A stretch of DNA of 64,000 nt from Pseudomonas sp. Q2-TVG4-2 (lineage in GTDB: Bacteria; Pseudomonadota; Gammaproteobacteria; Pseudomonadales; Pseudomonadaceae): contig NZ_LGLW01000008.1 of assembly GCF_013620795.1 (NCBI RefSeq), forward strand, positions 124,001-188,000. Reading direction: 5' to 3'. Under the pieces are notes generated by a model. That model worked only from the letters and a program-made list of their open reading frames with translations, did not search any database and had not been told where the DNA came from. The translations under genes and the position numbers were made by a program. How positions within the stretch are numbered: position 1 is the stretch's first letter; each line of letters opens with the position of its first letter. Shown here one piece after another: positions 44,045-52,981 of this stretch.

Positions 44045-46603
44045 ATGAACGCAATCGTCACCCCGATCAAGACTGAAACGCTGGTTGTTATCGGCAACGG
44101 CATGGTGGGTCATCACTGCGTCGAGCAGTTGATCGAGCGCGGTGCGCTGGGCCATTACCAGCTGCACGTGTACGGCGAGGAGCGCCAGCGCGCCTATGAC
44201 CGCGTACACCTGTCCGAATACTTCGGCGGTCGCGATGCCGACTCGCTCGCCCTTTGCGAAGCGGATTATTACGCCGCTCACGGGGTGCGCATGCACCTCG
44301 GTGTGCAGGTGCTGGGGATCGACCGTGAGCGCAAGGAAGTGATCACCATCGAAGGCCGCCAGGCCTACGACAAGCTGATCCTGGCGACCGGTTCCTACCC
44401 GTTCGTGCCGCCGATTCCCGGTGCCGAAGGCAACTCGCGCCTGGTCTACCGCACCTTGGACGACCTCGACGCCATCCGCGCTGCCGCCAGCAACGCCAAG
44501 CGCGGCGTTGTGGTCGGCGGTGGCCTGCTCGGTCTGGAGGCGGCCAATGCCCTTAAATCCCTCGGCCTCGAAGCCCATGTAGTCGAGTTCGCCCCCCGCC
44601 TGATGCCAGTTCAGCTGGACGAGGAAGGCGGCAAGGCGCTCAAGACCCGTATCGAGGCGCTGGGTGTCGGCGTGCACCTGTCGCGCGCCACCCAAGAGAT
44701 CGTCATCGGCGAGGAATACGCCTACCGGATGAACTTCAACGACGGCCAATATCTGGAGACCGATCTGATCGTGTTCTCCGCGGGTATTCGCCCGCAGGAC
44801 GCATTGGGACGCAGCGCCGGATTGGAAATCGCACCGCGCGGCGGCGTGGTGATCGACCATGACTACCGCACCAGCGACCGATCAATTTTCGCCATTGGCG
44901 AATGCGCGTCGTGGAACGGCATGATTTATGGCCTGGTCGCACCGGGCTACACCATGGCGCGCAACCTGGCTGCCCTGCTCTGCGGCGAGCCGCACCAGCC
45001 CTTCAGCGGTGCGGACATGTCGACCAAGCTCAAGCTGCTCGGTGTGGACGTCGGCTCCATCGGCGATGCCCACGCCGCAACGCCCGGTGCCAAGAGTTAT
45101 CGGTTTATCGACGAAGCCAACGCCAGCTACCGTCGCCTGGTGCTCTCCGAGGACGGCAAGCGCGTCATCGGCGCCGTGCTGATCGGCGACAACAGCTACT
45201 ACGACACCCTGCTGCAGTACGCGCAGAACGGCATCAAGTTGCCGGCCGATCCGTCCAGCCTGATCCTGCCCCTGTCCGATGGCGCACCGACGCTGGGCGC
45301 CGACGCCCTGCCGGATACCGCGACCATCTGTTCCTGCCACAACGTTACCAAGGGCGCCGTTTGCTGCCAGGTCGATGCCGGCATCACCGACCTCGGCGAG
45401 CTGAAAGCCGCGACCAAGGCTGGCACCGGCTGCGGTGGCTGCTCGGCCCTGCTCAAGCAAGTCTTCGAACACGAGCTGACCGCCCGTGGGGTGGAAGTCG
45501 ACAAGAGCCTCTGCGAGCACTTCGCCCACACCCGCCAGGAGCTCTACGCAATCGTTCGTGTCGAGGGCATCATCAGTTTCGAGGAGCTGTTGGCCAAGCA
45601 CGGTCGCGGCCACACCGGTTGCGACCTCTGCAAGCCGGCGGTGGGCTCGATTCTCGCCTCCTGCTGGAACCAGCCGATCACCGATCCGGGACTGATTCCG
45701 CTGCAGGACACCAACGACACCTTTATGGCGAACATGCAGAAGAACGGGACCTACTCCGTGGTGCCGCGCATCGCCGGTGGCGAGATCACCCCCGACAAGC
45801 TGATCGCCTTGGGCGCCGTTGCGAAGAAATACGACCTTTACACCAAGGTCACCGGCGGCCAGCGCATCGACCTGTTCGGTGCCCAGCTGCACGAGTTGCC
45901 GGATATCTGGAGCGAGCTGATCGAGGCCGGCTTCGAGACCGGGCACGCCTACGGCAAATCCCTGCGCACGGTTAAATCCTGCGTCGGCAGCACCTGGTGC
46001 CGCTACGGCGTACAGGACAGCGTCGGCATGGCGCTACGCCTGGAGGACCGATACAAGGGTCTGCGCTCGCCGCACAAGATTAAGTTCGGTGTGTCTGGCT
46101 GCACCCGCGAATGTGCCGAGGCGCAAAGCAAGGACATCGGCGTCATCGCCACCGAGAACGGCTGGAACCTGTATGTCGCCGGCAACGGCGGCATGCGTCC
46201 GCGCCACGCTGAGCTGTTCGCTACAGACCTCGATGACGAGACCCTGGTGCGCTACATCGACCGCTTCCTGATGTTCTACATCCGCACCGCGGACAAACTG
46301 CAACGCACCTCGGTATGGCGTGAATCCCTCGAAGGCGGTCTCGACTACCTCAAGGAAGTCATCATCGACGACAGCCTGAATCTCGCTGCCGAGCTCGAGG
46401 CGCAAATGCAGCTGGTGGTCGATCGCTACGAATGCGAGTGGGCCAACGCCATCAAGGATCCGGAAAAGCTCAAGCGCTTCCGCACATTCGTCAACGATCA
46501 GCGCGGCGACCCGGACATTCATTTCGTCAAGGAACGCGGCCAGCGACGTCCGGTGCACGCGTCCGAACTCCATTTGATTCCCGTCACCGAGGAGGTGCTC
46601 TGA
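44045..46603 (+). CDS. nirB: Assimilatory NADH nitrite reductase, large subunit
   Basis: Reduces nitrite to ammonium in the cytoplasm using NADH. 852 residues, the usual length. Order: FAD motif VVIGNGMVGHHC near residue 14, NADH motif GVVVGGGLLGLEAANA near 154, BFD-type [2Fe-2S] region (CSCHNVTKGAV ... GTGCGGCSALL, about 421-470), then the sulfite/nitrite reductase domain with the siroheme-[4Fe-4S] cysteines in SCVGSTWCRYG and GVSGCTRECAEA. Overlaps nirD by one base. Controlled by a sigma54-type promoter and attenuator upstream. Confidence 0.96.
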   Translation: MNAIVTPIKTETLVVIGNGMVGHHCVEQLIERGALGHYQLHVYGEERQRAYDRVHLSEYFGGRDADSLALCEADYYAAHGVRMHLGVQVLGIDRERKEVITIEGRQAYDKLILATGSYPFVPPIPGAEGNSRLVYRTLDDLDAIRAAASNAKRGVVVGGGLLGLEAANALKSLGLEAHVVEFAPRLMPVQLDEEGGKALKTRIEALGVGVHLSRATQEIVIGEEYAYRMNFNDGQYLETDLIVFSAGIRPQDALGRSAGLEIAPRGGVVIDHDYRTSDRSIFAIGECASWNGMIYGLVAPGYTMARNLAALLCGEPHQPFSGADMSTKLKLLGVDVGSIGDAHAATPGAKSYRFIDEANASYRRLVLSEDGKRVIGAVLIGDNSYYDTLLQYAQNGIKLPADPSSLILPLSDGAPTLGADALPDTATICSCHNVTKGAVCCQVDAGITDLGELKAATKAGTGCGGCSALLKQVFEHELTARGVEVDKSLCEHFAHTRQELYAIVRVEGIISFEELLAKHGRGHTGCDLCKPAVGSILASCWNQPITDPGLIPLQDTNDTFMANMQKNGTYSVVPRIAGGEITPDKLIALGAVAKKYDLYTKVTGGQRIDLFGAQLHELPDIWSELIEAGFETGHAYGKSLRTVKSCVGSTWCRYGVQDSVGMALRLEDRYKGLRSPHKIKFGVSGCTRECAEAQSKDIGVIATENGWNLYVAGNGGMRPRHAELFATDLDDETLVRYIDRFLMFYIRTADKLQRTSVWRESLEGGLDYLKEVIIDDSLNLAAELEAQMQLVVDRYECEWANAIKDPEKLKRFRTFVNDQRGDPDIHFVKERGQRRPVHASELHLIPVTEEVL

Positions 46604-46980
46604 TGAGCCAGCCCAACGCCGTACGCATGCAATCGAGAGAATCTGCCAGCTGGCGAGCGCTGTGCAGCCGCCGGGACCTGGTCGCCCATTCAGGCGTGGT
46701 CGCCTGGCTCGATGGCGAGCAGGTGGCGCTGTTTCACCTGCCTGATACCGAGGCCGGTGAGCATATTTTCGCCATCGCCAACAAGGACCCGAAGTCCGGC
46801 GCTAACGTCATCGGCCGCGGCATTGTCGGGCAGCTGAACGGTGATCTGGTAATCGCCTCGCCGCTGTACAAGCAACACTTTCGCCTGCAGGACGGCGCCT
46901 GCCTGGAGTACCCCGAACAACGTCTGCAGGTCTGGCCGGTGCGCCTTAACGGCGATGCGGTGGAAATCGCCACGGGCTGA
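46603..46980 (+). CDS. nirD: Assimilatory nitrite reductase, small (Rieske-like) subunit
   Basis: 125-residue NirD partner of NirB. Contains the Rieske-like fold (HIFAIANKDPKSGANVIGRG, SPLYKQHFRLQDG) without the cysteine/histidine cluster ligands, as expected for the family. Starts in the nirB stop (TGATG) with a GGAGG ribosome site. Confidence 0.93.
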   Translation: MSQPNAVRMQSRESASWRALCSRRDLVAHSGVVAWLDGEQVALFHLPDTEAGEHIFAIANKDPKSGANVIGRGIVGQLNGDLVIASPLYKQHFRLQDGACLEYPEQRLQVWPVRLNGDAVEIATG

Positions 46981-47083
46981 GCAGCACCGCCAGCCCCTTG
47001 TGTGTGCGTCAGTCGCAGAGGGGCTCGCTGAAAAGATAAACCCGACGTTGTTCGGGCCGGATCGCCAACTTAGAGAATCGAAT

Positions 47084-47896
47084 ATGTCCTACATCGTCCC
47101 TTCGGAGTTCGTCACCAAGATGGTCGACGCCGGTGAGTCCAAGATCTTCATGTCCACACGGGATACGTTGATTCGGGCCTTCATGGCCGGTGCCATCCTC
47201 GCGCTGGCGGCAGTCTTCGCCATCTCCATCACGGTACAAACCGGTTCGCCACTGGTGGGGGCCATGCTCTTCCCGGTCGGCTTCGTCATGCTGTACTTGA
47301 TGGGGTTCGACCTGTTGACCGGCGTCTTCGTGCTGACCCCGCTGGCGCTGCTCGACAGACGCCCGGGTGTGACGGTGAACGGCGTGCTGCGCAACTGGGG
47401 GCTGGTATTTCTCGGTAACTTCGCCGGCGCGCTGACCGTGGCCTTCATGATGGCGTTCGTCTTCACCACAGGCTTTGCAACCGATCCGGGCGTCATCGGC
47501 GAAAAAATCTCCACCATCGGTGAAGCCCGGACCCTGGGTTATGCCGAGTTCGGCGCGGCCGGTTGGGTCACCATTTTCCTACGCGGCATGCTGTGCAACT
47601 GGATGGTGTCGATGGGCGTGGTGGGTGCAATGATCTCCACGACAGTCAGCGGCAAGACGATCGCCATGTGGATGCCGATCATGCTGTTCTTCTACATGGG
47701 CTTCGAGCATTCGGTGGTGAACATGTTCCTGTTCCCCTCAGCAATGATCATGGGCGGTGACTTTTCGGTCATGGATTACATGATCTGGAACGAAATCCCG
47801 ACCGCGCTGGGCAACCTGGTTGGCGGTCTGGCCTTCACCGGCCTCACGCTTTACACCACCCACGTCAAGACCGGCGCGAAGCGAGCGCTGCGCTGA
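47084..47896 (+). CDS. nirC: Formate/nitrite transporter family protein (nitrite transporter)
   Basis: 270-residue inner-membrane channel of the FNT family with six helices; GFDLLTGVFVLTPLAL and GNFAGALTVAFMMA, GMLCNWMVSMGVV and GFEHSVVNMFLFP are the family pore signatures with the central histidine. The ATG at 47084 has AGAGA nearby. Follows nirBD by 104 bases, consistent with nitrite uptake or export. Confidence 0.92.
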   Translation: MSYIVPSEFVTKMVDAGESKIFMSTRDTLIRAFMAGAILALAAVFAISITVQTGSPLVGAMLFPVGFVMLYLMGFDLLTGVFVLTPLALLDRRPGVTVNGVLRNWGLVFLGNFAGALTVAFMMAFVFTTGFATDPGVIGEKISTIGEARTLGYAEFGAAGWVTIFLRGMLCNWMVSMGVVGAMISTTVSGKTIAMWMPIMLFFYMGFEHSVVNMFLFPSAMIMGGDFSVMDYMIWNEIPTALGNLVGGLAFTGLTLYTTHVKTGAKRALR

Positions 47897-47939
47897 GCCG
47901 GACGTTTGTAGAAACGCCGGTCGCTCGCGGGGCCAAGCA

Positions 47940-48056
47940 GATCGCCAGCAAGCTGGCTCCTACAAGATCGAATGACCGGTCGTTTCCAACAACGCGTCAT
48001 CGCACCACGATTATTGTAGGAGCGAGGGGGGGCGCCGAATCCTTGCTGGCGATCGC
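47940..48056. repeat. Inverted REP pair (TTGTAGGAGC type)
   Basis: GATCGCCAGCAAGCTGGCTC (47940-47959, continuing CTACAA to 47965) and, in the opposite orientation, TTGTAGGAGCGAG ... TTGCTGGCGATCGC (48014-48056). Together they form a REPIN-like inverted pair between the nitrite transporter and the kinase gene. Confidence 0.7.
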
Positions 48057-48148
48057 TGTACCAGATGCAATGCGGCGGATCGCCCTCAAGGACCCTGCGG
48101 TTTGCCCCAAGAAAGCCACGTCGAAGTACTCACCGACCTCATGAGCAA

Positions 48149-49870
48149 ATGACCAACCAACTCAAGGTGTCGGTGGGCCAACACACCGACAAAGGCCGCA
48201 AGGAAAGCAACCAGGACTTCCACGGCATCTACACGCCCAAAGAGCCGCAACTGAGCAGCAAGGGCATCGCCATTGCCTTGGCCGACGGCATCAGCAGCAG
48301 CGCCGTCAGCCATATTGCCAGCGAGTCGGCGGTCACCGGTTTCTTCGCCGATTACTACTGCACCTCCGACGCCTGGTCGGTGAAAACGTCCGCGCAGCGG
48401 GTGCTGATGGCAACCAATTCCTGGCTGTATGCACAAAGCCAGCAAAGCCCCTATCGCTTCGACCCTGACCGCGGTTACGTCTGCACCTTCAGCGCCTTGG
48501 TCATCAAGTCGACCACGGCGCATCTGTTCCATGCGGGCGATTCACGCATCTATCGCGTCCTGAGCGACGCCCTGGAGCAGCTGACCAACGACCATCGTAT
48601 GTGGGTCTCCGAAGATACGAGTTACCTGAGCCGGGCGCTGGGCATCCACCCGCAATTGGATCTGGACTACCGCGCCGAGCCCATCGAAGTCGGCGATACC
48701 TTCATCCTCGCCACCGACGGCGTTTACGAGCACATCAGCGCGGCATCAATGCTCCGTGCCATTGCCCGCAACGCTGAAGACCTCGACGCAGCCGCACGAG
48801 CGATCGTCGCCCAGGCACTGGACCAGGGCAGCGATGACAACCTCACGGTGCAGATCCTGCGCATCGACGCGCTTCCATCACCTCAAGCTAACGAGCTCTA
48901 CCAGCAGCTGACCGAGCTGCCCTTCCCGCCGATTCTCGAGGCGCGGGCCGTATTCGACGGCTACACCATCGTGCGCGAAGTGCATGCCAGTAGCCGCAGC
49001 CACGTATATCTCGCCACCGACAACGAGAACCAGACGCCGGTGATCATCAAGACCCCGTCGATCGACCTGCAGCGGGACGTGCAGTACCTGGAACGTTTTC
49101 TGGCTGAGGAATGGGTCGCGCGGCGCATCAACGACGCCCATGTGGTCAAGCCGTGCCTGCAGACGCGCAAACGCAACTTTCTTTACAGCGTCAGCGAGTT
49201 TATCGAAGGCCAGACGCTGACCCAGTGGATGGTCGACAATCCGCGACCGGATCTGGAAACGGTGCGCGGCATCATCGAGCAAATCGCCAAGGGACTGCGC
49301 GCCTTTCACCGGCTGGAGATGCTGCATCAGGATCTGCGCCCCGAAAACATCATGATCGACGCCACCGGCACGGTGAAAATCATCGACTTCGGCTCGACCC
49401 GCGTCGCCGGCGTCATGGAAATCGCTTCGGCCATCGAGCGCAGCGATCTGCTCGGCACCGTTCAGTACACGGCACCGGAGTATTTTCTCGGGGAAAGTGG
49501 CAGCACCCGCTCGGATATGTTTTCGCTGGCGGTGATCACCTATCAGATGCTCACCGGCGCCCTGCCCTATGGCACTCGGGTGGCAAGCTGCCGCACCCGT
49601 GCGGCACAGAACAAGCTCAGCTATCGCTCGATCCGCGATCGCGATCGCGCGGTACCGGCCTGGATCGATGATGTGCTGCGCAAGGCGCTGCACCCCGATC
49701 CGTACAAACGCTACGAGGACCTGTCCGAATTCGTCTTCGAGTTACGTCAGCCCAACCAGGCCTTTCTCAACAAGGCCAGGCCGCCGCTGTTGGAGCGCAA
49801 CCCGGTGATGTTCTGGAAAGGCGTATCCGTGGCGTTGGCGTTTGCGGTAGTCGTGCTGCTGCTCCGCTGA
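48149..49870 (+). CDS. PP2C phosphatase - Ser/Thr kinase fusion with C-terminal membrane helix
   Basis: 573 residues. Residues about 1-240: PP2C phosphatase (ALADGISSS with D46, ATDGVYE with D190, GSDDN near 230). Residues about 270-530: Hanks-type kinase with K301 (VIIKTPSI), HQDLRPENI (D395) replacing the usual HRD, DFG (413-415) and APEYF; the glycine-rich loop is weak. One C-terminal membrane helix (GVSVALAFAVVVLLL). In Pseudomonas an equivalent gene lies between nirBD and a nitrate transporter, so it may tune nitrite assimilation. The ATG at 48149 begins MTNQLKVSVGQHTDKG. Confidence 0.88.
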   Translation: MTNQLKVSVGQHTDKGRKESNQDFHGIYTPKEPQLSSKGIAIALADGISSSAVSHIASESAVTGFFADYYCTSDAWSVKTSAQRVLMATNSWLYAQSQQSPYRFDPDRGYVCTFSALVIKSTTAHLFHAGDSRIYRVLSDALEQLTNDHRMWVSEDTSYLSRALGIHPQLDLDYRAEPIEVGDTFILATDGVYEHISAASMLRAIARNAEDLDAAARAIVAQALDQGSDDNLTVQILRIDALPSPQANELYQQLTELPFPPILEARAVFDGYTIVREVHASSRSHVYLATDNENQTPVIIKTPSIDLQRDVQYLERFLAEEWVARRINDAHVVKPCLQTRKRNFLYSVSEFIEGQTLTQWMVDNPRPDLETVRGIIEQIAKGLRAFHRLEMLHQDLRPENIMIDATGTVKIIDFGSTRVAGVMEIASAIERSDLLGTVQYTAPEYFLGESGSTRSDMFSLAVITYQMLTGALPYGTRVASCRTRAAQNKLSYRSIRDRDRAVPAWIDDVLRKALHPDPYKRYEDLSEFVFELRQPNQAFLNKARPPLLERNPVMFWKGVSVALAFAVVVLLLR

Positions 49871-49908
49871 AACGGTAGACGGCAAGCTGCCAGCCAAACA
49901 GTGGGACA

Positions 49909-50235
49909 TCACTCCGGCCGCTGCGGCGCATAGACGTTAAGCGCCGGATCGGTAATGCCATCCTTCGAAGGGTCGAGAATCCAGCGCAATTGCGTGACCA
50001 GTTCATCGCAGTTCTCGCCGCGCTGCTGCCAATCCTGAAACGCAATTCGTGCGGCGGTCAGTGATTGTTCTGCGACTCGCTCAGCCTCGGTAGCCGGGTC
50101 ACCGGGTTGCCATTGATCGAATACGGACTTGAGCCCGCGCTGCGCTTCTTCAGCGCCCAGCTCACCGTCCGACCAGCGTGACGTGATGTCCTGGGCTTTT
50201 TGCAGCGCGCTGACCGAGTGGTTCGGCGTTTCCAT
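49909..50235 (-). CDS. Conserved small protein of unknown function
   Basis: 108 residues, acidic, helical, no cysteines of note and no signal peptide. Strong ribosome site (GGAGG, 9 bases before the ATG at 50235). Convergent with the kinase gene. I do not recognise a domain. Confidence 0.7.
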   Translation of the reverse strand: METPNHSVSALQKAQDITSRWSDGELGAEEAQRGLKSVFDQWQPGDPATEAERVAEQSLTAARIAFQDWQQRGENCDELVTQLRWILDPSKDGITDPALNVYAPQRPE

Positions 50236-50407
50236 CTTTGACTACCTCCAAGGATTCTTATGCAGGTTGGAGTCCGGCTTCGTCGACGAATTCGGCTCCG
50301 CCTATCAGCGGAGCCTGCGTTCGCACCGTTGATCCGCACGACGTTGCCAAGGGCCTCTACCGATGGTCGGATCACTACACTCAAGCTCACGCAACCGGGG
50401 CGGTGAT

Positions 50408-50716
50408 ATGTACCTGACTCAGCTGCTGCTTCCGCTTTACGACAACCACGGGCAAGCACTGCCCAAGACGCTGTTTGCCCAGGTCCGCGACGAGCTCTTG
50501 GAGCAGTTCGGCGGACTGACCGCCTACACCCGTGCTCCTGTGGACGGGCTCTGGCGCGAAGACGACAACCATGCCGTACACGACGACCTGATCATCTACG
50601 AAGTCATGGTTTGCGAACTCGACCGCGCTTGGTGGGCCAATTATCGGGCGTCGCTGGAAACTCGCTTCTGCCAGGAGCAGCTATTGATTCGGGCGCAGCT
50701 GGTCGAGATGTTGTAG
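50408..50716 (+). CDS. Conserved small protein of unknown function
   Basis: 102 residues starting MYLTQLLLPLYDNHGQALP. No signal peptide; the C-terminal half is helical and acidic (VMVCELDRAWWANYRASLE). The ATG at 50408 is preferred to the upstream in-frame start because MYLTQLLLPLYDN resembles conserved pseudomonad proteins; the ribosome site is weak. Function unknown. Confidence 0.65.
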   Translation: MYLTQLLLPLYDNHGQALPKTLFAQVRDELLEQFGGLTAYTRAPVDGLWREDDNHAVHDDLIIYEVMVCELDRAWWANYRASLETRFCQEQLLIRAQLVEML

Positions 50717-51031
50717 CGATGCCTCTGTTGATCAAGGTTGTGCGCAGAAGCTGGGCCTGGCGCAAAACCATTGCAGGGCTGATTCAGCCGCAGCATAGGA
50801 TGATGAAAATTTAATGAACCGACAGCTTTTCACGCTGTCTGTCCTGTCTGCAGGCCCACTGGGCCAGATGCCCATCTTGGGAGAATGCATCCTCCCTTTC
50901 GCAATCGGCACATCCGGCATGTCGGCTGTTGCCCCACAGGGGTATGCAATCGACGAGCTCCCCAGCTCCGGATCCGCTTATGTTTCGGCCCGTTCACCGG
51001 GCATCATCTTTTTGTCAACGCGAAGACCACC
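50717..51031. other. 315-base gap upstream of the SH3-domain protein
   Basis: No gene supported. A small hairpin ACAGC-TTTTCAC-GCTGT lies near 50822-50838; no promoter boxes assigned. Confidence 0.35.
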
Positions 51032-51709
51032 ATGTTCATATCCCGTCATCTTCTTGCCCTTCTTTCCCGCGTTTCCGGGTCCGCCACGCAGCGCCGGGCC
51101 TTCCGTGCCGGGCTGTTCGGCACACTGCTGGCTGTCATCGTGCCGGCCCAGGCTCAGCAAGCGACCAATGACCGCTGGGTCAGTGACAGCCTGAACACTT
51201 ACGTACGCAGCGGCCCAACCGACGGCTATCGCATCGTCGGCACACTCACTTCTGGGGAGAAAGTCGAACTGCTCGACACACAGGGCGATTACAGCCAGGT
51301 CCGCAGCGAAAATGGCGACCGGGTCTGGATCCGCAGCGCCGATTTACAAGAAATGCCCGGCCAGGCGGAACGTTTGCCGGAACTGGAGCAGCAGGTTGCC
51401 GAGCTCAGCGAAGAGCTGCGCACCATCGACGACAGCTGGAAGGCTCGGGTAAAGGGCATGCAGGAGACGCTCGATTCGCGCAAAGCCTTGATCGACGAAC
51501 TGGAAGCGCGCCGGCAGGCACTGGACACCGCACTCACCTCCACCGAATCGGAGCTGCGCGATGCCCAGGCGCGCCTCGGGGATGAAAACAATCAAGTGCT
51601 GATGCGTTACATGGTTTACGGCGGCAGCATCGCAGGCGCGGGTTTGCTGGCCGGACTGATCATTCCGGCGATGACGCGCGGTCGCAAGCGTAACGACCGC
51701 TGGTTCTGA
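51032..51709 (+). CDS. SH3-domain, coiled-coil, membrane-anchored protein (YgiM-like)
   Basis: 225 residues: signal peptide (about 1-42, ending AQAQQ), bacterial SH3 domain (NTYVRSGPTDGYRIVGTLTSGEKVELL), a long coiled coil (about 100-185) and a C-terminal membrane helix (GGSIAGAGLLAGLIIPAM). This is the TIGR04211/YgiM arrangement, thought to act at the envelope. The ATG at 51032 is chosen because it gives the signal peptide. Confidence 0.8.
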   Translation: MFISRHLLALLSRVSGSATQRRAFRAGLFGTLLAVIVPAQAQQATNDRWVSDSLNTYVRSGPTDGYRIVGTLTSGEKVELLDTQGDYSQVRSENGDRVWIRSADLQEMPGQAERLPELEQQVAELSEELRTIDDSWKARVKGMQETLDSRKALIDELEARRQALDTALTSTESELRDAQARLGDENNQVLMRYMVYGGSIAGAGLLAGLIIPAMTRGRKRNDRWF

Positions 51710-51724
51710 GGCTTTACTGGTCGC

Positions 51725-52399
51725 TCAGACCAACACTTCGCTGATCTGCAGAATGTGCGTGATCGCGCCCGCACGGGCGTCCCACACGTAGCGAAAATGG
51801 GGCCCCTGCACCGGCAGCGAGACCGCGTGCGGTCGGAAGGCCGCGACACATTCGTGCCCTTCCAGTCGCACACTTCGATAAAGCAGACCCCAGGTTTTGC
51901 CGTCGCGATGCTCGCGTGCAAAAGCCTGACTGTTGCCATAGCCGGCCGGATCGGGTTGATGCAGCTCGGGTATGTCGCGCACGTCGATGAGCGGTTTCAT
52001 AACCTTGTTTACGTAGGCGCGCATGGTGATCTCGGCATTCGCCTCGCGCGTGGCCGCGAAGAAGCGCTCCTGATGGAACTTGGTTTCCGCAATGGCCGCG
52101 TCTATCGAACTGGCACAGTAATAGACACCGTAGCTGCCGTCGCTGAAGCGACTGGCATTGCCGATATGGGTAAAGGCGGCCATTACCGGCGTCGAACCCG
52201 GTCCGCTGACCCGATCTCCAGGCGCGACGCGCTGCAATAAGCCGGCCTCTTCGCGCAGACGATCGTTGGTCATGGCTTCCAGCGCGAAGGCGATCTCCAG
52301 GTCGTCCGGGCTAAGCGTGTCCTCATATACATCCAAGGGCGGAAACGAGCTGTTGATGATGCGGTACGCCCGCCGCCAGGCTGGCAGAATCGCCTGCAT
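51725..52399 (-). CDS. RES-domain toxin of a toxin-antitoxin pair
   Basis: 224-residue protein of the RES family, NAD+-degrading toxins. Conserved arginine in WRRAYRI, and the Arg-Glu-Ser-type core GVYYCASSIDAAIAETKFH with the glutamate after the helix; YVWDARAG near the C-terminus. Its start overlaps the antitoxin stop by one base, antitoxin first. Confidence 0.85.
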   Translation of the reverse strand: MQAILPAWRRAYRIINSSFPPLDVYEDTLSPDDLEIAFALEAMTNDRLREEAGLLQRVAPGDRVSGPGSTPVMAAFTHIGNASRFSDGSYGVYYCASSIDAAIAETKFHQERFFAATREANAEITMRAYVNKVMKPLIDVRDIPELHQPDPAGYGNSQAFAREHRDGKTWGLLYRSVRLEGHECVAAFRPHAVSLPVQGPHFRYVWDARAGAITHILQISEVLV

Positions 52400-52800
52400 C
52401 AGCCGCGCACCCAGTCGAGGTAGCGGCGTACATCCGCTAGATCGACCACCTGCCCAGCCAGCATGTAGTCAAGGGCACTCATACCATTGAACGGCGCGGC
52501 ATCATTGGGCTTGTGCACCCATTCGTATGCGCGCTCGGTTTGATTGCTGAAAATAATACGCAGCGCTTTGTGGATGCCCATCAGATAGGAAATCCGTTCC
52601 AGCGTATCCCGCGGCAGGCGAACTTCCGGAAGCTTCTTGTATTTAAAGTAAGTCGTATTGCCCACCGAACCGAGCAACACGCGCTGTTGTTCGGCGCTGC
52701 AATTCCACAACCGCATGAGGTTGAAGAAAAACGTCAGCGCGACTCGCCCTGCGTCGGGGGAGGTTATATCCGGCTTGCTGACCGCCTGCTCGAGTTTCAT
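52399..52800 (-). CDS. Xre/MbcA/ParS-type antitoxin (DUF2384)
   Basis: 133 residues: helical N-terminal DNA-binding region (ALTFFFNLMRLWNCSAEQQRVLLG) and a C-terminal DUF2384 toxin-binding domain (FNGMSALDYMLAGQVVDLADVRRYLDWVRG). I use the ATG at 52800, which has GGAG 6 bases before it; the earlier ATG at 52845 has no ribosome site. Partner of the RES toxin downstream. Confidence 0.83.
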   Translation of the reverse strand: MKLEQAVSKPDITSPDAGRVALTFFFNLMRLWNCSAEQQRVLLGSVGNTTYFKYKKLPEVRLPRDTLERISYLMGIHKALRIIFSNQTERAYEWVHKPNDAAPFNGMSALDYMLAGQVVDLADVRRYLDWVRG

Positions 52801-52867
52801 CTTCGGCTCCGCTGTTATCACCACTGAGGACAGGTTACTACGCATATGAATGATTTCAACATTTAAA

Positions 52868-52879
52868 TTCGTATACGAA
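52868..52879. promoter_or_regulatory. Palindrome upstream of the toxin-antitoxin pair
   Basis: Perfect 12-base palindrome TTCGTATACGAA in AT-rich sequence about 70 bases before the antitoxin start. A likely autoregulatory operator. Confidence 0.55.
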
Positions 52880-52981
52880 GCGCCGCGACCTGCAGCTCAG
52901 CGGGCAGTGCCGATAATGAAACCGAACAGTTGAGAAGCAAGGAACGTCATTTCAGGCCTACAACGAAGTTTGAAGGGCGCC

